DNA of 64,000 nucleotides, taken from contig NZ_AP012330.1 of NCBI RefSeq assembly GCF_001025215.1, positions 682,001 to 746,000 of the forward strand, given 5' to 3'. The DNA comes from Bifidobacterium pseudocatenulatum DSM 20438 = JCM 1200 = LMG 10505 (GTDB taxonomy: Bacteria > Actinomycetota > Actinomycetes > Actinomycetales > Bifidobacteriaceae). Both the position numbers and the translations under genes were made by a program. A model generated the notes under the pieces. The model worked only from the letters and a program-made list of their open reading frames with translations, made no database searches and was not told the DNA's origin. Positions 56,834 to 64,000 of this stretch are shown here, in pieces (positions within the stretch are counted from its first letter, which is position 1; each line of letters begins with the position of its first letter).

Positions 56834-57544
56834 ATGAAGGGTTGGCCTGGAGAGCCTGATATGGAGTACGACGTGCTCATGGCTGACGGCGAAGCTGCGG
56901 TGAATGCGGGCAAGCCGATCACCGATGTGATTTTCGATTTCGGCAACGTGCTCGTCTACTGGGATCCGGTGGCCGTGATGACGCCCCGCTATAGCGACGA
57001 GCTTGTTGAACAGTTCCTTGACAACGATATTTCCGGCTTCTACGACATCAACGATGAACTGGACTGCGGCATGTCGAATGATGACGGCGTCGCCCTGATG
57101 CGTGAACGTTATGGAGACAAATGGGCCGACATGCTGCAGTACTATCTCGACAATTTCGTCGACTCGTTGACCGGCGTGGTGCCGGGCGCCCGCGTGCTCA
57201 TCAACGATTTGAAAGCGGCCGGCGTGCGTGTGTGGGGATTGAGCAACTGGCAGAAGGATCTGTTCCCGATCGCGCTCGACAATTTCGATATTCTGCGCAG
57301 CCTCGACGATCGTGTGGTTTCCGGATATGTCTCCCTGCGTAAGCCGAATAAGGATATTTACGAGTTCGCGTTGCAACAGTTCGGCATTGACGCTTCCGGC
57401 GCGGTGTTCGTGGACGATAAGGCCATGAATATCGTAGGTGCGAACAATGCGGGCATTCGTGGCGTTCGATTCAAGGATTCACGTGCGTTGCGTGCGCTGC
57501 TGATTGATGCGGGTGTGAAGATTCCCGCGGTGCATCAGGCATAG
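56834..57544 (+). CDS. HAD-family phosphatase (YihX-like)
   Basis: This 236-residue HAD hydrolase has F-D-F-G-N-V-L-V-Y-W-D at about 37-47 (nucleophile Asp followed by G-N-V, the second Asp replaced by Gly as in YihX-type glucose-1-phosphate phosphatases), W-G-L-S-N-W-Q at about 137, the Lys at K-P-N-K-D, and V-F-V-D-D-K. The helical cap is C1. ATG 56834 has RBS GGAGG with 5-base spacing. Confidence 0.85.
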   Translation: MKGWPGEPDMEYDVLMADGEAAVNAGKPITDVIFDFGNVLVYWDPVAVMTPRYSDELVEQFLDNDISGFYDINDELDCGMSNDDGVALMRERYGDKWADMLQYYLDNFVDSLTGVVPGARVLINDLKAAGVRVWGLSNWQKDLFPIALDNFDILRSLDDRVVSGYVSLRKPNKDIYEFALQQFGIDASGAVFVDDKAMNIVGANNAGIRGVRFKDSRALRALLIDAGVKIPAVHQA

Positions 57545-57640
57545 TGTGTTGCGTTCCGCTGCCTTACATGCTGTTGATGCGGACGGAATGATTCCCACGA
57601 TGATAACGATGTGATGAGGATTTGATAAGGAGGACTTTTC

Positions 57641-58603
57641 GTGCTGAAAGTGCTGTTTGCCGGTACTCCGGATGTTGCGGTGCCGTCGTTGAAAATGCTG
57701 GCTGAAGATACCGAGCGTTTCGAAGTGGTCGCAGTGCTCACCCGACCGGATGCTCCTACCGGGCGTGGACGCAAACTGGTACCGAATCCCGTGAAGCAGG
57801 CCGCTCTTGATCTTGGTTTGCCGGTGATTGAATCCGATCCGAGCGAGGAAACGTTCATTTCCGAACTTGCTGCGACCGGTGCCCAGGCCGCGGCAGTGGT
57901 GGCGTATGGCAAAATCCTGAAGCAGGATGTGCTCGACGCGCTGCCGATGGGATGGTACAACCTGCACTTCTCGCTGCTTCCGCAGTGGCGTGGCGCGGCT
58001 CCCGTGCAGCGTTCCATTTGGGCGGGCGAGAAGGTGACCGGAGCCACGGTGTTCCGCATCGTGCGAGCCATGGATGCCGGTCCGATTCTGGCGCAGTCCA
58101 CTGTGGAAATCGGAGCGCATGAAACGGCGGGTGAGCTGCTGAACCGTCTTGCCGAGGATGGTTCCCGTTTGCTTGCCGCCTCGCTGCAGGCCATGGCCGA
58201 CGATCAGATCGCGCCTGTGGAACAGCCTGCCGGCGCATATGAGGTGGCTCAGAAGATCACGGTTGAAGACGCGCATATTCGTTTCGACATTCCTGTATTC
58301 GCGGTGGATCGTCAGATTCGAGCCTGCACGCCCAATCCGGGCGCATGGTGCGAACTGCACGCCAATGCCGAAGCAGAACCGGCCACGTTGCATGTGTTGC
58401 GTGCGCAGGGCGCCGATATGAGCAATCCCAACACACCCGTTTCGCTAGAACCAGGGCGGATCGTGGCCGGAAAAAAGAACGTGTGGGTGGGTACTTCCTC
58501 AGATCCTTTGGAATTGCTGGAAGTCAAAGCCCAAGGCAAAAAAGCCATGCGTGCCGCCGATTGGGCGCGTGGCGCGCATCTCGACGGAGCCTACTGCAAG
58601 TAG
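57641..58603 (+). CDS. fmt: Methionyl-tRNA formyltransferase
   Basis: Fmt (320 residues) formylates initiator tRNA. It starts with GTG 57641 after AAGGAGG. It has [12 protein letters not shown], the active-site [16 protein letters not shown] and the C-terminal OB-like domain. It is placed next to the HAD gene, with an inverted repeat behind. Confidence 0.97.
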   Translation: MLKVLFAGTPDVAVPSLKMLAEDTERFEVVAVLTRPDAPTGRGRKLVPNPVKQAALDLGLPVIESDPSEETFISELAATGAQAAAVVAYGKILKQDVLDALPMGWYNLHFSLLPQWRGAAPVQRSIWAGEKVTGATVFRIVRAMDAGPILAQSTVEIGAHETAGELLNRLAEDGSRLLAASLQAMADDQIAPVEQPAGAYEVAQKITVEDAHIRFDIPVFAVDRQIRACTPNPGAWCELHANAEAEPATLHVLRAQGADMSNPNTPVSLEPGRIVAGKKNVWVGTSSDPLELLEVKAQGKKAMRAADWARGAHLDGAYCK

Positions 58604-58620
58604 TGTCGAATAAACGGATC

Positions 58621-58671
58621 ATAACGATATTGCCGTGTGAACATCATCATTTCACACGGCAATATCGTTAT
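58621..58671. repeat. Perfect 21-bp inverted repeat between fmt and serB
   Basis: The left arm runs 58621-58641 (starting ATAACGATATTGCCG), the loop CATCATCAT 58642-58650 and the right arm 58651-58671, perfectly complementary. No T-tract on either side, so it is atypical as a terminator but very stable. Confidence 0.9.
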
Positions 58672-58740
58672 CCTGCAATATCGGATTTTGCTATATCGCG
58701 ACTCGGATCTATCGGGATTCGCATCATCGAAGAATGCGAA

Positions 58741-59415
58741 TCAACGAAGAAAATCAAGAATCCGGGTCAAATCACGTTCGTTCACACGATGCGGAGCATC
58801 CGCCTGAACCGCAGGCTTGGCGCAGAACGCCACGCCAAGTCCGGCGGCATGAATCATCGGCAGATCATTGGCTCCATCGCCAACCGCAACAGTCTGACCC
58901 ATGCTGATGCCCATGCGCGAAGCCCAATCACGCAGTGACTGCAATTTCACATCTTTCGTAACGATATCGCCAAGCACATGGCCGGTTAAACAACCATCAG
59001 CGGCTTCCAAACGATTCGCAATCCAAAAATCAAGATGCGCGTCGGCGGCAAGACGGTCCACGACTTCATGGAAACCGCCGGAAACCACGCCGACCTTCCA
59101 ACCATGCGCATGCAAAGCGTCAATCAAATCAAGCGCCCCCTGTGTGAAATGCACGCGACGATACACATCATCGAACACCGAAGTCGGCAGATCCTTAAGC
59201 AGCGCAACACGAGCCTGCAACGCCTCGCGAAAATCAAGTTCGCCATTCATCGCACGTGCGGTAATCGACGCGATCTGTTCGCCAATTCCAGCGGCGGCGC
59301 CCAGCTCGTCGATGACTTCCTCATCGATCAGCGTGGAATCCACATCCATCACCAGCAGTCCAGGCTGGGAAAGGGTGGGAGTGGGCGCAATGTTCGGCGA
59401 TTCTTGTTCAAGCAT
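58741..59415 (-). CDS. serB: Phosphoserine phosphatase SerB
   Basis: SerB (224 residues) is a HAD phosphatase making serine. It has V-M-D-V-D-S-T-L-I-D-E-E at about 22-33 (D-x-D-x-T), V-S-G-G-F-H and G-D-G-A-N-D-L-P-M. The N-terminal ACT domain of long SerB proteins is absent. It is convergent with fmt and divergent from arc. Confidence 0.93.
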   Translation of the reverse strand: MLEQESPNIAPTPTLSQPGLLVMDVDSTLIDEEVIDELGAAAGIGEQIASITARAMNGELDFREALQARVALLKDLPTSVFDDVYRRVHFTQGALDLIDALHAHGWKVGVVSGGFHEVVDRLAADAHLDFWIANRLEAADGCLTGHVLGDIVTKDVKLQSLRDWASRMGISMGQTVAVGDGANDLPMIHAAGLGVAFCAKPAVQADAPHRVNERDLTRILDFLR

Positions 59416-59500
59416 GGTTTTGATTGTCGGAAATCATGAGGACAATGGGTATTCTTAAGGGTTGAGCATGTTGAATGCGAATGCGCCATGACATGACGAA

Positions 59501-61093
59501 ATGACGGAACGGCTCGAAACGCATTCGGTGGAAAGCGAGGCTGATGCAATGGATCAACGTGATGAGACGTTGGCGTCGTTGGGTGAGGCCAACGACCAGT
59601 TGATGGCCAAGAATCATGCGTTGGCCAAGGCGTTGAGCCGTGCCACCCAGGAGCTCACCAAGGCCAAGGCCCAGCTGAACCAGTTGGCGGGACCGCCCAT
59701 GACCTTCGCCACCATGGTTCGCGTGCATTCCTCTCGCACGGACGAACAGGGGGTACAGCATGCCAGCGCCGAGGTGATTTCCGGAAGCCGTCGCATGATC
59801 GTGCCGGTTGCGGCGAATGTGCAGGCATCCAGGCTTGAGGCTGGGCGCACGGTGCTGCTCAACGAGAACATGGTGGTGGTTTCGCAAGCCGGCACCGATG
59901 CTGTGGGCGCAGTGCGCACGGTGAAGCAGGTCATTGATGATGGGCGATTGCTGGTCGCGGATGGCGGTGGAAACGTTGCGTTGGTCCGCCGTTCGGGAGC
60001 GCTGTCGAAAACTTCGATCAATGTGTCCGACCGTGTTACGGTCGATTCGTCCATGAGATTCGCGCTTGCGTTGGTTCCCGCGCAGGATGATGCCGACTTG
60101 GTGCTTGAGGAAGTGCCGGATGTCACGTTCGCTGATATCGGCGGTTTGGATGAGCAGATCGAACGTATTCGCGATGCCGTGCAAATGCCGTTCCTGCATC
60201 GCGAACTGTTCGAACGTTATGATTTGAAGCCGCCGAAAGGCGTGCTGCTGTATGGGCCTCCAGGCAATGGAAAGACGCTGATCGCCAAGGCTGTGGCCAA
60301 TGCGCTCGCCGAAGGCGCTGCCGGCGGTCGTGGCGTGTTCCTGTCGGTGAAGGGGCCGGAACTGCTCAACAAGTTCGTGGGCGAGTCGGAACGCCTGATC
60401 CGCATGATTTTCAAGCGTGCGCGTGAGCGTGCGGCGGATGGCAAACCGGTGATCGTGTTCATTGACGAGATGGACTCGCTGCTGCGCACTCGTGGATCCG
60501 GCGTGTCGTCGGATGTGGAAACCACTATTGTGCCGCAGTTTTTGGCTGAACTTGATGGCGTGGAAACGCTTGGCAATGTTATGGTCATCGGCGCTTCGAA
60601 CCGTATCGACATGATTGATCCGGCGGTGTTGCGTCCTGGTCGTTTGGATGTGAAGATTCGTGTGGAGCGTCCGAAAGCGGCTCAGGCGGCGCAGATCATC
60701 CGCCATTATCTGACCGACGATTTGCCGTTGGTGCCAGGGGTGGATGCGAAGGCTTTGATTGGGGTGCTGGTCAGCGATATCTATTCGACGGACGAGCACC
60801 GGTATCTGTGCGACGTGTGCGATGAGCATGGGCAATGGCATCCGATCTATCTGGCGGATGTGGTGTCGGGTGCGGTGCTGAAAAACATTGTGGATCGTGC
60901 CAAAACCCGTGCTGTGAAAATCTCCATCGAAAGCGGACAGCCGGCGGCGATTGGCGTCGATCTGTTGGCGAAGGCCGTCGACGAGGAGTTTCTTGAAACC
61001 CGCGATGCGGTGTTGGACGCCAATCCGGAACAGTGGAGCCGTATCAATGGTTTGGAAGCAGGGCGCATCACCCGTATACGACCAGTCGAATAA
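59501..61093 (+). CDS. arc: ARC/Mpa-type proteasome-associated AAA ATPase
   Basis: This 530-residue protein has an N-terminal coiled coil (about 18-62) that binds Pup, two OB folds (about 65-200), and one AAA module with Walker A G-P-P-G-N-G-K-T-L-I-A-K at about 252 and Walker B V-I-V-F-I-D-E-M-D-S-L-L. It unfolds pupylated proteins. The C-terminus ends R-I-R-P-V-E and lacks the Q-Y-L tail that opens the 20S gate. No proteasome gene is nearby. Start: ATG 59501 has no clear RBS; ATG 59549 (RBS GAGG) is possible. Confidence 0.93.
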   Translation: MTERLETHSVESEADAMDQRDETLASLGEANDQLMAKNHALAKALSRATQELTKAKAQLNQLAGPPMTFATMVRVHSSRTDEQGVQHASAEVISGSRRMIVPVAANVQASRLEAGRTVLLNENMVVVSQAGTDAVGAVRTVKQVIDDGRLLVADGGGNVALVRRSGALSKTSINVSDRVTVDSSMRFALALVPAQDDADLVLEEVPDVTFADIGGLDEQIERIRDAVQMPFLHRELFERYDLKPPKGVLLYGPPGNGKTLIAKAVANALAEGAAGGRGVFLSVKGPELLNKFVGESERLIRMIFKRARERAADGKPVIVFIDEMDSLLRTRGSGVSSDVETTIVPQFLAELDGVETLGNVMVIGASNRIDMIDPAVLRPGRLDVKIRVERPKAAQAAQIIRHYLTDDLPLVPGVDAKALIGVLVSDIYSTDEHRYLCDVCDEHGQWHPIYLADVVSGAVLKNIVDRAKTRAVKISIESGQPAAIGVDLLAKAVDEEFLETRDAVLDANPEQWSRINGLEAGRITRIRPVE

Positions 61094-61136
61094 TGCTGGC
61101 AGGCAACGCGAAATCAGACGAAGGGAAGTCGTATCA

Positions 61137-62720
61137 ATGAGCGTTCGTCGAATCATGGGCACGGAAACGGAATACGCGGTTTCCGCTCTCGGAATGGAGC
61201 ATTACAATCCGGTGAAGCTATCGTTCGATGTGGTCGGTGCCGCGGCGAACGAACAAACCAAGCATATTCGCTGGGACTATCGGCAGGAGGATCCGGTCAA
61301 CGACGCCCGCGGCACCAGGCTGGAACGTGCATCCGCGCATCCTGATCTGTTGACGGACGCGCCGCAGCTCAACATCACCAATGTGATTGCAGTCAATGGC
61401 GGCCGTGTGTATGTGGATCATGCGCATCCTGAATATTCCGCGCCCGAAACCGATGATCCCTTCGATGCCGTGCTCTACGACCATGCCGGCGATCTCATCA
61501 TGCGTGAGTGCGCGCGCAAAGCCAGCGAACAGACCGGTATCGCAATCGCGCTGCACCGTAATAATGTCGACGGCAAAGGTGCAAGCTGGGGCACCCACGA
61601 AAATTATATGATGCTGCGTTCGGTGCCGTTTGACCAAGTTGCGAAACTCATGACGGCACATTTTGTAGCGAGACAGATTTTTACCGGATCAGGTCGCGTC
61701 GGTATCGGCGAACGAAGCGAAACCGCCGGATACCAGCTCAGCCAGCGCGCCGACTATTTTCATATGAAAGTCGGTTTGCAGACCACATTCGACAGGCCGA
61801 TCATCAATACTCGAGACGAATCGCACAGCACGGATGCATACCGTCGATTGCATGTGATTGTCGGGGACGCCAATCGTATGGATGTGCCGCAGGCGCTGAA
61901 ACTCGGCACCACCAGCATGCTGCTGTGGCTGCTTGAGCATGCCGAAGAGGCGGGATTGAACATAGACGAAGCGTTGGGGCCAATCATGCTCGCCGATCCG
62001 GTGAGCGCCATGCACGAGGTGTCTCATGATTTGACATTAGGTGCCATGTTGCCGCTGGAATATGGCGGCGAGACCTCGGCATGGCAGATTGAGGTCACCC
62101 TGCGTGGCTTGGTGTATGCTGCCGCTGCCGTGATCTATGGAACCGACACGTCCGGTGAACCGGCATGGTCTGACCGTTCGACCCGTAACATCATGGCGAT
62201 GTGGGGGCAGGCGCTCGCCGATGTGGCTGCCATCAGGCATGCCGATGATGATGCGCGTTTGACGATGCGCGAGCAAGCTGGCCGCATTGAATGGCTATTG
62301 AAATGGCAGTTGTTGGAGAAGCTGCGTCGTAAAATTGGCTCCGGTTGGGATGATGCGCGTATTGCGGCCGTCGATTTAAAGTGGGCTGCGATTGATCCCG
62401 CTGACTCGATTTTCGATCGGTTGCGTGCCCAAACGGAACGCCTGGTCACGGACGAGCAGTTGGAACAGGCTTCGGTGGAAGCGCCTTCCGATACCCGTGC
62501 TTGGTTGCGTGCCGAAATGATTCGTCGTTTTCCAGAACAGGTTGTGGCCGCATCGTGGTCGCATCTTACGGTGCGCCATCGAACGATTGGTGATAATACC
62601 GTGGAGAATCCGATGGTCTCATTGGATATGTCAGACCCTCTGAAATATAGCAAATCTCAATGTTCCCGCTATTGTGAGCGTGTCCAAGATGCGGCGTCGA
62701 TTTTGGAAATGTTACGGTGA
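61137..62720 (+). CDS. dop: Depupylase/Pup deamidase Dop
   Basis: Dop (527 residues) is a glutamine-synthetase-fold enzyme removing Pup. It starts R-R-I-M-G-T-E-T-E-Y-A-V-S and has the Dop-specific loop at about 40-60 and the catalytic-Asp region Y-V-D-H-A-H-P-E-Y-S-A-P-E. The presence of that loop separates it from PafA. RBS AAGGGAAG. Its neighbours are arc, a degenerate IMPase and pup. Confidence 0.95.
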   Translation: MSVRRIMGTETEYAVSALGMEHYNPVKLSFDVVGAAANEQTKHIRWDYRQEDPVNDARGTRLERASAHPDLLTDAPQLNITNVIAVNGGRVYVDHAHPEYSAPETDDPFDAVLYDHAGDLIMRECARKASEQTGIAIALHRNNVDGKGASWGTHENYMMLRSVPFDQVAKLMTAHFVARQIFTGSGRVGIGERSETAGYQLSQRADYFHMKVGLQTTFDRPIINTRDESHSTDAYRRLHVIVGDANRMDVPQALKLGTTSMLLWLLEHAEEAGLNIDEALGPIMLADPVSAMHEVSHDLTLGAMLPLEYGGETSAWQIEVTLRGLVYAAAAVIYGTDTSGEPAWSDRSTRNIMAMWGQALADVAAIRHADDDARLTMREQAGRIEWLLKWQLLEKLRRKIGSGWDDARIAAVDLKWAAIDPADSIFDRLRAQTERLVTDEQLEQASVEAPSDTRAWLRAEMIRRFPEQVVAASWSHLTVRHRTIGDNTVENPMVSLDMSDPLKYSKSQCSRYCERVQDAASILEMLR

Positions 62721-62852
62721 AATGCAATCTGTGCGGGTAACATTGCCATCAATTGGTCGCGAAGAACGACCATTGACAACAGGTAACATCATCCCGGTAT
62801 TTTGAGGAGAGGACGTGCCGGGACTGTACAGAGGAAACGAAAAGGCATATCT

Positions 62853-63683
62853 ATGGAACTGAGGCAAATCGCCCTCGAAGTCGCACGCATCCTGCAGGAC
62901 GCAGGCAAGCATGCGTTGAACGACCAGATGAATCCGCACGACATGAGAAAACTGGAAGTGTCCGAAGACTGCTTCCACTTCACTTCAGACACCGACAAGC
63001 GCCTGCAGCAGTTCATCAGCAACCGCCTGACCTATGTCAACGTGTTCGACGGCTTCTGGCAGCTTCGCCCTGAACAGTGCTATCCCGGCCAGCGATACTG
63101 GTGTGTGGGTGGCATCGACGGCGTGATCAATTTCGCGCGAAGCATGCCGGAATGGGCCATCACCGTGACATTGTTCGAATTCAACGACCAGTGCTCCGCA
63201 CAGCCGATCCTTTCGATTGTGCACGCTCCGGCGCTGGGATTGACGTATCTTGCGGTGCGTGGATCCGGCGCGATTCGTATTCGCAAGACTCCGTTGGGAG
63301 ACAAACGCGAGAAAATCATTCCTTCCACCACGTCGTCCCTCGATGGTTCGGTGGTGAGTTTCGGCATGTCTCCGGTATCGTCCGAATCGCAGCGTGCGCT
63401 CGATGTGGTGGCGAAGATTGCCGGACGTCCTGCCGATATTAAACGTGTCGGCCCGGCGTCCCTTGATTTGTGCAAGGTGGCCGACGGTACGTACGATGCG
63501 TATTTCGAACCGCACTTGCATGAGTGGGACGTACCTGCCGTGTCTGCTGGTGCTGTGGTGATTTGGGAGGCGCAAGGCCATCTGACCCAGTGGAACGGCG
63601 AAAGCGTTCACTGGCGCCAGGAGAACGATGTGATGGCCACCAATGGTCTGATCACCAATGATCTGAGCCAGTATTTGGCATAG
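62853..63683 (+). CDS. Inositol-monophosphatase-like protein with degenerate metal site, in the pup locus
   Basis: This 276-residue protein has the IMPase fold markers F-T-S-D-T-D-K-R, G-P-A-S-L-D-L-C-K-V-A-D-G and the C-terminal H-E-W-D-V-P-A. The metal-binding motif D-P-I/L-D-G-T is V-G-G-I-D-G-V-I-N-F here (Asp to Gly, Thr to Val), and the G-E-E glutamate site is also not evident. Loss of the main Mg ligands predicts no phosphatase activity. It sits between dop and pup. It may bind a sugar phosphate or act as a Pup-system adaptor. Confidence 0.8.
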   Translation: MELRQIALEVARILQDAGKHALNDQMNPHDMRKLEVSEDCFHFTSDTDKRLQQFISNRLTYVNVFDGFWQLRPEQCYPGQRYWCVGGIDGVINFARSMPEWAITVTLFEFNDQCSAQPILSIVHAPALGLTYLAVRGSGAIRIRKTPLGDKREKIIPSTTSSLDGSVVSFGMSPVSSESQRALDVVAKIAGRPADIKRVGPASLDLCKVADGTYDAYFEPHLHEWDVPAVSAGAVVIWEAQGHLTQWNGESVHWRQENDVMATNGLITNDLSQYLA

Positions 63684-63690
63684 TGTTGCA

Positions 63691-63733
63691 TGCTGCGCCA
63701 CACCTGATATAAGGTGTGGCGCAGCGTTTTTTT
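63691..63733 (+). terminator. Strong intrinsic terminator just before pup
   Basis: GCTGCGCCACACC (63692-63704) and GGTGTGGCGCAGC (63713-63725) form a 13-bp stem, loop of 8, followed by G and seven T (63727-63733). Only about 36 bases lie between the T-run and the pup start, too short for a usual promoter. Confidence 0.9.
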
Positions 63734-63769
63734 GCAGGTTTGCAACCGGAAGTTACAGGGAGGAATGTC

Positions 63770-63961
63770 ATGCCTCAGGAATTTGAACAGGCTCAATCCG
63801 CATCCGCAGGCCAAGAGGTGGGTGACATTGTCGAATCCGCCGGCGTACAAGTCGACGGAACCGCTGATGCGTTGGATGCCGTGCTTGACGATATCGAATC
63901 GGTGCTCGAGTCCAATGCTGAGGAATATGTCGGTAGTTTCGTGCAAAAAGGCGGCGAGTGA
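63770..63961 (+). CDS. pup: Prokaryotic ubiquitin-like protein Pup
   Basis: Pup (63 residues) is a mostly disordered, acidic tag with a coiled-coil-forming central stretch ([15 protein letters not shown]) and the conserved C-terminal F-V-Q-K-G-G-E. It ends in Glu, not Gln, so it can be ligated by PafA without Dop deamidation. The RBS GGGAGG precedes ATG 63770. TGATG overlap couples it to pafA. Confidence 0.95.
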   Translation: MPQEFEQAQSASAGQEVGDIVESAGVQVDGTADALDAVLDDIESVLESNAEEYVGSFVQKGGE

Positions 63962-64000
63962 TGCCGCAGCTGCGAGACAGCGGCAATCATTCCTCGTCAC
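63961..64000 (+). CDS. Pup ligase PafA, N-terminal fragment (cut by window end)
   Basis: An ATG overlapping the pup stop (TGATG) opens a frame [13 protein letters not shown] that runs off the window. Only position next to pup supports PafA; the catalytic motif lies outside. Confidence 0.6.
   Translation, partial: MPQLRDSGNHSSS

Overview
This window is chromosomal DNA of a Bifidobacterium-type actinobacterium. The evidence is GC-rich coding sequence with frequent GTG and TTG starts, a Mycobacterium-like carA-carB-pyrF-gmk-rpoZ-metK-priA-fmt core, a long one-piece PurL with a formate-dependent PurT, and a pupylation locus whose ATPase lacks the proteasome-docking tail. I cannot name the species. 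No rRNA, CRISPR array or complete insertion sequence was seen.

Region 1 (1-3.8 kb) is eroded accessory sequence. It holds the 3' end of an aminotransferase gene, a metB remnant with an internal deletion that runs straight into the tail of an ABC ATPase gene, a small glutaredoxin-like gene, an SPFH protein, a truncated AAA-type ATPase and an orphan transposase-type HTH protein. Region 2 (3.8-7.4 kb) is an ABC export/remodelling cassette: ATPase, surface-anchored CARDB-like protein, MacB/FtsX-like permease. Region 3 (7.4-15.1 kb) has a DXS-like enzyme, an MDR oxidoreductase, purE-purK, a Fur/Zur-type regulator and an LTA-synthase-like phosphoglycerol transferase.

Region 4 (15.1-21.9 kb) is the most novel unit. 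A winged-helix/PfkB fusion whose kinase site has decayed sits beside a well-defined promoter and near-palindromic operator. That promoter drives a pseudouridine-kinase-like PfkB enzyme, a TrpF-like TIM barrel lacking the catalytic Cys, an iron-type alcohol dehydrogenase, a nucleoside hydrolase and an MFS transporter. It looks like an uncharacterised nucleoside salvage and catabolism pathway.

Region 5 (21.9-34.1 kb) is purine synthesis on the minus strand (purF-purM, purD, purL, purC, purT), interrupted by a LexA-controlled umuC-like polymerase cassette. A shared block of about 20 bp precedes purF and purC and is a candidate pur control element. Region 6 (34.1-38.1 kb) has a GT4 glycosyltransferase, a threonine-aldolase-type lyase, tRNA-His and a BASS-family transporter.

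Region 7 (38.1-58.6 kb) is housekeeping: a candidate small RNA, rpsL-rpsG-fusA-tuf, efp-nusB-carA-carB-pyrF-like-gmk, ilvD (opposite strand), rpoZ-metK-priA, a HAD phosphatase and fmt. The pyrF-like protein has lost the catalytic Lys and Asp. Region 8 (58.7-64 kb) is serB (opposite strand) and the pupylation locus arc-dop-(degenerate inositol monophosphatase)-pup-pafA, with a strong intrinsic terminator just before pup.
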